Source: Cudoniella acicularis (Eukaryota > Ascomycota > Leotiomycetes > Helotiales > Helotiaceae). From it: a stretch of 38,557 nt of DNA. Where the stretch lies: assembly GCA_013054445.1 (NCBI GenBank), contig JAAMPI010000416.1, forward strand, positions 1 to 38,557. The letters run 5' to 3'. A program made the translations under genes and the position numbers. Every line of letters begins with the position of its first letter. Positions within the stretch are counted from its first letter, which is position 1. Below the pieces are notes generated by a model. The model saw only the letters and a program-made list of their open reading frames with translations, did no database searches and was not told the origin of the DNA. Positions 32,100 through 38,557 of the stretch are shown in pieces.

Positions 32100-34142
32100 C
32101 TAGTAAGCCTCCTCCGCAAACCCTCTGTCCCACCCACAACTCCTGATACGCTCCTCAATTATCGCGCGCCTTATTGCTGGATTGTACCATGTAGTAGCTA
32201 TAACTCCGGACTTACTCGGGTCTAACCAGTCTAACCCCCTCAGACTTCCTACCATCTTGTTTCGAAAAGATTTATATTTTGAGTAGACAATCAAGACCGG
32301 TCTTGCTTTCCGTCGACAGGTGCCGAGGAAAAATATACAGTAGTAAAGGCAGCGTTCATCAGGTGACAATCTTTTCCCCTCCTCATCCCAAGATTCATAC
32401 CCCTCATCCCAAAAATCATACTCATCCTCAAGAGCGTCTTGTACAAGATAACTCATCTGGTTGCATACTTCTGAAGCGGGTCCGGAAACTTCCCAAAGTG
32501 ACACATCTCCCAATTTCATGAACAAATCACCTGCTCGAGATTCTTCTGCGTCTTGCCATCTCGTGAAGAGGCGGACTCTTTTAAAGACATCTGGTGAATC
32601 GTCAATTTCTCCGTGGCGCAAAAGGTGGCTTGGTACACAGTCGGTGATCTCATTCTCTTCTAAAGAAATGTCATTTTTCTTCTCTTCGGGAAAAAGTCGG
32701 CTCCAATTTCCGTTCTGGTTATTGAACGGGGAGGTTTCAGTGCCATCGACGACCCGTCGATAGATCATTTGGCAAGCCGTGTTCGAACTGTTAAAAAAAT
32801 CAATATTGTGGCTCGCCGAAGTCTAGGTGTCAATAATCTCCAAAGCCGAACAACCTACCAATTAACATCTGTGTTACTTCCCGCAATAGTAACTGTTCCA
32901 CACTTCGGGCAGACATTCTTTTGTCCCTTTGGAGAGAAGAAGGCCATACACATAGTAATCTTCTGCCCCGGGCGAACAGCTGATGTGAAATGTACTTTGA
33001 CGCTCAAGTCTCGCCCATTTGCCCCGTCTTGGAAAATATACTGCCGTCGCTTTACTAGTTCATATCCTGGGCGGCTAATAAATTTGTCGCAAAGCACCGC
33101 ATGAAGTGTCTTGTTGCCTTATTAGCCACTAAAAACCAATATAGTTGTATGGTGCTTACCTCCCATGAGCTGATGGTCTCGAGCGGAATAGGTAGGACAT
33201 ATCCTAAAGAGTCTTCGAGGTATAGCGCCCTTTGTAACCAAGGATCAAGGCTCCGAGGAACGCCTTGATGAGAGTATAATGTTTTTTGAACTTCGATAAG
33301 CATACTTTTCATATCAAAAGTTGCTTCGGCCATCGGTGTTCTATTCCAAAAGTCAGCACAAATCTTCATCTGTCAATGAGTCTACCCACACGGCAGTCAT
33401 AACACTCTGCACATCACTTGACACCTCCTTAAGTATCGTGGTATGGCTCTCTAGAACTCTATTCTGTCCTTCAATTCTCTCCTGGATTTCAACAATATGT
33501 TTATTCAAATTTTCATTCGCCACCGCTTCAAGTTCCGACAAGGCTTTCAGCTTATCTGAAATGATCTTCGCATCCTCCTCAGCCGCAGCACTACCATTAT
33601 CAGCAAAGGACATCTCAGAAAAGAGCAAACAATATTCACCCTTGAGCTTGAGAATAAACAAGCTGTATCATCGCATTCGCCTCCATCAACTTCTCCCTCA
33701 GCCGCCCCACCTCAGCCCCCTTAAATACACTCCACTGCAGCATCCTCCCCATCTCCTTAAACCCTCTCTTACTCGCAATCGCCCCAGCACCAAGTCTTCT
33801 CCCATATTGAAGTACTATCTTATCGAGAAACCCCTCAATCTCCGCTTTGCATTCGTGCACGATCGGCCCTATTATAGCGATATGGCTTGTGAGATCTGGA
33901 CGTGTTGGCTAGAGGACGAGAAGCTGATAGAGAGAGGTGTATGTTAGTGAGTTCTTAAGATCACAGACAGAGGGGTGTTTTTTGTTTACTCGTTCTAATG
34001 TCCCGTAGAAAGTAGATAGTTCAAGCACTACGTCTTGGAACTCGGCTGCGGAGCCTTGGCTTGCGCGGAGCGCTTTGTAGAGTTTCCCCGCCACTTGTGC
34101 GATGGCGATGATGTCACCGATTGAGCCGACGGCCGTGAACAT
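32100..34142 (-). CDS. Ubiquitin-like domain (ULD_2-type) protein with zinc-ribbon-like segment and unknown C-terminal domain
   Basis: Six exons (34142-33969, 33908-33660, 33613-33390, 33340-33160, 33109-32859, 32787-32100) give 588 residues with all phases matching. The helical N-terminus, SIGDIIAIAQVAGKLYKALR, resembles the N-terminal helical domain fungi place before NLR-type and ULD proteins. Coiled-coil residues follow (about 90-215). The ubiquitin-like domain reads ALYLEDSLGYVLPIPLETIS (about 252) and KFISRPGYELVKRRQYIFQD, ending KITMCMAF. Then come Cys pairs: VCPKCGT and, across the last intron, CSNTAC, a zinc-ribbon-like spacing. The last ~220 residues include an acidic stretch (DEYDFWDEGYESWDEEG) and RPVLIVYSKYKSFRNKMVG; I do not recognise this part. 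Its position beside HNH, NLR-tail and other variable genes hints at a role in allorecognition or stress, but that is inference. Confidence 0.7.
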
Positions 34143-34923
34143 TTGAACGCAAGGAAAGATAATGTTTGAAGGGAAAAGATAATGTGGGGGAAGGAAAGGT
34201 TATTGTGGTGGGAGGGAAAAGAGGGTGGGCTTTAGAGGATGCTGTGAGGAGCTTAGCCACGATGGTATGCAGTGTAACGCAAGTGAGGCTGACTTCAACA
34301 CTTAGGGCTATTTCAATTGAATGAAAGTTATAAAACAATAATAGAATGCTTCTTTTTGGCTTCAGGAATTTATATATATGACTTAATTTCAACTGCGGAC
34401 CCATATAGCAATAAGGCCTTAGGAAGTATAGTAACTAATTAAGTAATAGTTTCTAATTTAAGTTATATTATTATAAAGCTAATATTTTATTTTATTTTAA
34501 AAGTATATAAATAATATAATAAATATTATAGTTCATTAATAGTTTAGAATAGAATTAAAATAATTAATATAATAATTTTTTTTAAAAATATAAATCTATT
34601 TAATCTTTAATTTCTTTAGATTCTTTTTAATAAAAATTTAAATAATTAAAAAATAGAACTATTTTTTCTTATTTAAGATTTTAGAATATATTACCTCTTT
34701 TTATAATAAAACAGTTCACGAGCTATTGTTTTAAGAGGTCTTAATTGCTTTTTTTTAGCGGCTTATTAACTAGTTCTCGGATAACCCCGGCCCTGCCCTG
34801 TATCTTTTCCTTTAAGGCATTAAGGCCCCCACAAATCGCGAATCGAAAACATTTCCTCGATAGAAGCCTTTGTCGATTTCTTTCATTTATTAACCTTTTC
34901 ACACCTTAACACCATTTAAAACT
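34143..34923. other. Divergent intergenic region with extreme AT-rich core
   Basis: It separates the divergent ULD and HNH genes. From about 34410 to 34730 the sequence is almost entirely A/T with no open frame, the usual look of an old RIP-mutated repeat. The final ~150 bp regain mixed composition and hold the likely HNH gene promoter. Confidence 0.6.
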
Positions 34924-36257
34924 ATGGCATCACTGCAGCCAACAGACGAAGACTACAATCTCCCAAGCGAAGAACGGGTAAGCCTTCTTCAGCACTTGCA
35001 AGACGCTTTCGGCGATGCGCCACCTCATTTTTGGGCAGCATGCTATTTATGCGATATCAAAGAACTAAAAGTGTTAGTCCAGATTACTGAGATAAGCCCG
35101 AAGGCTACTCGTGTTATTGCTGGACAAACTCGCATAATGGTAGCATGTTGTAAGTTAAATAGCCTTAGGTTCGTTTCTTTAACCGAACTTAATGTTTTGT
35201 AGGGAATCAGTCTGACCGGGAGTCGTCACGTACCACAACACCGCAAATATCACCAATAACTAAAACAATATCACAACCAGGATCTTCAGAACCGACCCCG
35301 TCTCCTAATAGAGGATCACTACAGGATACCGATTCCCCGCCAGCAAAGAGACGTAAGATCACCAGTATAACTCGATCCAAGTCAGCACGAGACAACGTAA
35401 GCCTAGAATGCGCTACAAACTACCGTTTAAGCTTGTTACTAATGTATTACAGGCTGCTCAGCGAGACAGCAATCGCTGTGTGCTTACTGGCTCCCAAGCT
35501 ATTGAAATCGCTCATATTTACCCCTTTTGCTTCTTAAAAGAGGAAAAGGATGGTTTTAGCAAGCGGCACAGCTTTTGGGACATGTTAAAGAATTTTTGGC
35601 CGGAAGAAAAAGTTGCTGCTTGGGAAGCAGAACTTTTCCCAAATGGCACACATAGAAATGGCCTTGAAAACGCCCGCAAACCTTATTACACTTTCGAAGG
35701 ACGTACACGACTATTGGAACAAAGGAGTATTTGCACTCAAGCCAGTCTCAGTGTCCGATGATAATACTACCCTGAAAGTCCAGTTTTTTTGGCAAGCAAA
35801 ATACCAAGAGATTCAGCCAACAATGAGTTTTCTCACTATACCACCCTCTACCAAAGGTCTCGACTCTAATAACGGAATCCGCCTAGCCGATTTACGTGGA
35901 CCCCAAGACTTCCGTCTCCTCAAATCCGGCGATATATTTGAGATCAAAACCGACGATGCAGAAGTAAGACCTCTGCCAAGCTTCAAACTGCTTGAAATGC
36001 AATGGTTTCTTCAGCGTGTTATAGGTATGGCAGGTGCGGCAGATGTAGAGGAAGATATCGGAGAGGAAGAATGGGACGACGAGATCAGTAATCTAGGACT
36101 TGACGAAATTGGGGAGACATTCTTTATATCTGATGATATTGGCACGTCAGACCCTGCTATGCCAGATCTGAGCAACGACTACTTAGCCCCTAGTATCGAA
36201 GGACCCAAGCACTACGCGGAAGAGATAGAGGGAGAGGGAGTAATTACACAACATTAA
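34924..36257 (+). CDS. HNH_2 endonuclease-domain protein (one frameshift)
   Basis: Three exons (34924-35149, 35203-35396, 35453-36257). The N-terminus (MASLQPTDEDYNLPSEERV) is followed by a Ser/Thr/Pro-rich linker with a basic patch (PPAKRRKITS). Exon 3 opens the fungal HNH_2 domain: RDSNRCVLTGSQAIEIAHIY has the C..TG and AHI (first His) signature. NLITLSKDVHDYWNKG supplies the N and second H. An acidic C-terminal tail ends at EIEGEGVITQH. Between GLENA and NLITLS the frame slips by one: one base too many in the A4 (35667-35670) or C3 (35673-35675) run. Corrected, it encodes 407 residues. HNH_2 proteins are numerous in filamentous fungi and their targets are unknown. As written the product would end at 35761, losing the catalytic second half. 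Confidence 0.75.
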
Positions 36258-36260
36258 GTG

Positions 36261-36456
36261 CAGGTAGTAAAATTAAGCCCGACAGTAGTTCCTCTTTTGT
36301 TCTTAGTAATGATTAGGAGCTCTCTAAGGTTGCTTATAAAGTAGAAAGTTTAAAAAGACACTAAACTAAAGATAATAACTTCTAGTTTTAGATTTATCTT
36401 TCTATTTCTAACTTTCTTATATTAAATATTAGATATTATTTTTAATAGTAGGTTAT
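36261..36456 (+). pseudogene. RIP-mutated copy of part of the membrane-protein gene
   Basis: Gap-free alignment over 196 bp with 22427-22622 of the membrane-protein gene. By hand I count 47 mismatches, of which 41 are C-to-T or G-to-A going from the gene to this copy. It starts four bases after the HNH gene stop codon and ends exactly where the candidate LTR begins. No open frame survives. Confidence 0.9.
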
Positions 36457-36797
36457 TGTGATGTGGTTCGCTTACCTGCCAGGTGGCGCCCGTCACGTGG
36501 CTTAGATCGACGACGGATGCCCGGAATGATATCGGTAGCAAACCTCTGACATCTAGGATCATGGTTCTAGGGCACTTGATACGTGGCATAGGATGCCAGA
36601 TAATGCCATTGATTTCTATCATCATTAGGCCTTGGCATCAGACCCCTATCGGTAGCAGATAGCTAATAAAAAGGGGGCTTCTCTAGACTCCCTAGGGCTA
36701 GAGATTAGTTCTGTACTGAATCTTTTTCTTCTTACACGTGACTTCTTTGCCTACCAACGCCTCCTCCTCACACCGAGTATAACCTAAATAGTCGACA
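36457..36797. mobile_element. Candidate solo LTR
   Basis: A 341-bp block starting TGTGATGTGG and ending GTCGACA, giving the TGT..ACA ends usual for LTRs. Inside are a TATA-like AATAAAAAGG (about 36664) and a pyrimidine-rich stretch. It interrupts a RIP-decayed copy but is itself mixed in composition, so it is younger. A 5-bp GTTAT occurs directly before it and again at 36803-36807, not directly after ACA, so target-site duplication is unproven. No gag/pol code follows. Confidence 0.4.
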
Positions 36798-37161
36798 GGT
36801 AAGTTATCTTTAATAGAGTTCGAATCAACGCCCCTTTACTAACTAATTCTACTTCGTAGATCAAGAATATAGTACGTATAGTATATGCGTTAGTAAACTT
36901 TGATTAAGTAAACCTGTCTATTTCTCATATGCAGATAGTCCTTAATGTTAGGAGAATATTTGAAAACGATTTCCAGGGGTCTGGTAAGATCGATAATATA
37001 AATGGCTATTTCTAAGCTCTAGACGAGATATCGCGGCTAGTGATCTTCAACGTGTTTTAATAATAGCTCTTGTGGTATAGGCGTCGGAACTGAGGATCAG
37101 GGTAGATTGTACATACGGGCTTGATTTCTTTGATCCAGGGAAACAACCTTATCGCAATCTC
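36798..37161. other. Gene-free
   Basis: Mixed AT-rich sequence after the candidate LTR, without recognisable coding potential. The decayed membrane-protein copy does not visibly resume here, so the LTR may have been accompanied by a deletion. Confidence 0.45.
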
Positions 37162-37480
37162 CTATGAGGACATAATCACACAGACTCGACACTGGGTCCA
37201 GCAGTCGAGATCGACCAGGAATATCGGGAGTGGTTTAACAAATACGCGTGTCTCGTGCCAAACAAGGTGTTCGTTCGGGTCCTCGGTGATGATAATTTGG
37301 CGACCTAACAGCTGCTGTCGATGTAAAGGTCGCGCATAACTAGGAAGGCGCTCAGTCCGCAGCTCTATCGTATAATATGCACCGGGGTCGTCTTTGAATC
37401 CGCAAGGGTATTTCCATGCCGGATAGCGGCAGGGAGGGTATGGCGAATCGAGGTCGCAAGTGAAATAGCTAAGGCATCAT
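37162..37480 (-). pseudogene. Relic of a DUF6601-like fungal protein
   Basis: On the minus strand one frame reads WKYPCGFKDDPGAYYTIELR, then ARPLHRQQLLGRQIIITED, then HLVWHETRVFVKPLPIFLVD, ending in a stop at 37162-37164. The order H..LL.R.I..TE, HLVW, then F.KP.P..L matches the conserved core of the fungal DUF6601 family as I remember it. No start codon or full-length frame is present and the rest of the family's domain is missing downstream, so this is a fragment. Confidence 0.55.
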
Positions 37481-38038
37481 CTGCAGGTTCGTTGAGGCGT
37501 GGCGGAGTTGAAAGTGGCGGGCGAACGATGGGTCGAGAGAAGGGGGGCTTTAGCATCTAAAAGGATTGGCACATTATAAGAGTAACGTTAAATGTTTTGA
37601 ATCCTACCTGAAAGAGTCGTAGGACGATTGTGGAGCGGTGCGGCACGTGCGAGGCGGAGTATGAGGATGTACGCAATTCGGGAACGTTCTCAGCCCCACT
37701 AGTTGTCTGCTAATCTCAAACATCAAGCGAACTGGTAAGCTTATCGGTACAATTTCCCCGCCTGTTGCAGAAAAAGAACCAGGAGCTTTATTTGTTTGCC
37801 CTGTATAGAGTGGAAGGAAGATTCTAGAAGTATGGATAGCAACTATATATTGTTCTATTCTCCCAAGTCCTTCTTAAAACTTCTTGTTATAAAAATATAC
37901 CTAATACTGTTAAAAGCAATAGTAAATAGTTATTTCTTTGAAAACAAAGCATTATAGAGCGGCATTAGTCACATGTAATAGTGATTTTTATACTTATATA
38001 TGTGTAATACATATTAGATCAAGAAATAGTATTATGGA
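37481..38038. other. Gene-free, AT-rich toward the right
   Basis: No gene recognised. The 63-codon minus-strand frame overlapping 37365-37556 is a shadow of the relic. From 37840 to 38038 the sequence is strongly AT-rich. Confidence 0.5.
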
Positions 38039-38557
38039 TTAGTTAATAGATCTTTCTAGTCCCTTAAGCATAGAAAGATATCTTCTAACACAACCAGCAG
38101 TAATAGGATAGGTATCACCAAGAGCTTTCCTATAGCCAGAAATTGCTCTTTAGTAATAAATTTCAGCAGCCACATAATCACTTTCCGCTTCAAATAAAGC
38201 TGCAAGACAAAAGACGCTCGTTAGTATTGAAGAGTGCTCGGGCCCCAGCGCCGCCCCGCGTCCCGCCAGCGCCCCCCGGTTTAGCGTCTCGGCCTTGTCG
38301 TACTTGCCTTGGTGCTTGAGTACAAGAGCGAGGTAGTTCGTGATCGAGAAAGTGTCGGGGTGCTTCTGGCCGAGTGCTTTTGTGGAGAGCTGGAGCGCCT
38401 CTCGGTGCATGGCATCGGCCTCGTCATACTTGCCCTGGCTGTCGAGCACTCGAGCGAGGTTGCCTATGCTCGTGAGCGTCGAGGGGTGCTTCTGGCCAAG
38501 CACCTCTATAAAGAGCTGGAGCGCTTCTTGGTGCATGGCCTCGGCCCCGTCGTACTT
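38039..38557 (-). pseudogene. C-terminal end of a TPR (kinesin-light-chain-like) protein, premature stop, cut by window edge
   Basis: About three 42-residue TPR units, for example YDEADAMHREALQLSTKALG then QKHPDTFSITNYLALVLKHQ, as found at the C-terminus of fungal NACHT/NB-ARC-TPR proteins (NLR-like). A TAA at 38150-38152 interrupts the frame after AEIYY. The same frame then continues RAISGYRKALGDTYPITAGC and VRRYLSMLKGLERSIN to a second TAA at 38039-38041. The premature stop fits a single CAA-to-TAA change, the RIP-preferred CpA context. The TPR DNA itself is G+C-rich, so only the last part is decayed. The 5' part lies beyond 38557, so I cannot say whether the whole gene is dead. Confidence 0.7.

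Noticed and set aside
36452..36807. GTTAT direct repeat as a target-site duplication of the LTR
   Set aside because: The second copy is 5 bp beyond the ACA end, and the disrupted sequence does not resume after it; likely chance.
36820..36840. Possible tRNA T-arm (AGTTCGAATC)
   Set aside because: No acceptor, D-arm or anticodon arm can be folded around it; no tRNA gene found in the window.

Overview
This is a stretch of a filamentous ascomycete (Pezizomycotina) nuclear genome. The genes are split by short introns of about 46-148 bp with GT-AG borders, often with a CTAAC/CTGAC-like branch sequence. The encoded families are fungal, and the right half carries decayed sequence with the C-to-T/G-to-A bias of repeat-induced point mutation (RIP). 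Class-level placement is not possible from sequence alone; Leotiomycetes or a relative would fit.

Left half (1-20.5 kb), housekeeping block: a secreted purple acid phosphatase (minus, 1185-2759), a NEDD8-specific protease of the NEDP1/Den1 type (minus, 3821-4927), a 1,656-residue coiled-coil protein whose layout resembles the meiotic chromosome-axis proteins SYCP2/Red1 (minus, 5674-10957), a small NTF2/SnoaL-like protein (minus, 12025-12839), the peroxisomal AAA ATPase PEX1 (minus, 13633-17418) and the replicative helicase subunit MCM7 (plus, 17857-20528). PEX1 and MCM7 are divergent and share a 438-bp promoter with MBF/E2F-like sites. I rebuilt exon structures by hand; total coding lengths come out divisible by three.

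Right half (20.5-38.6 kb), accessory block: a fungal multi-pass membrane protein with an in-frame stop, a 3-kb gene-free stretch with two diverged 330-bp direct repeats, a Clr5-like/ankyrin protein, a truncated FMN-binding protein, a 588-residue ubiquitin-like-domain protein with a zinc-ribbon-like segment, an HNH_2 nuclease-like protein, a candidate solo LTR, a DUF6601-like relic and the C-terminal end of a TPR protein (an NLR-type tail) with a premature stop. Two AT-shifted relics in this half are decayed copies of genes that still sit in the window: 36261-36456 copies the membrane-protein gene, and 31275-31787 is an inverted copy of the ankyrin gene's 3' part and downstream flank.

Several otherwise intact genes (acid phosphatase, NEDP1, axis-like protein, HNH protein) each need one to three single-base length corrections, nearly all in or next to homopolymer runs. 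This looks more like systematic base-calling error than gene death, and it matters for anyone using gene models from this assembly.
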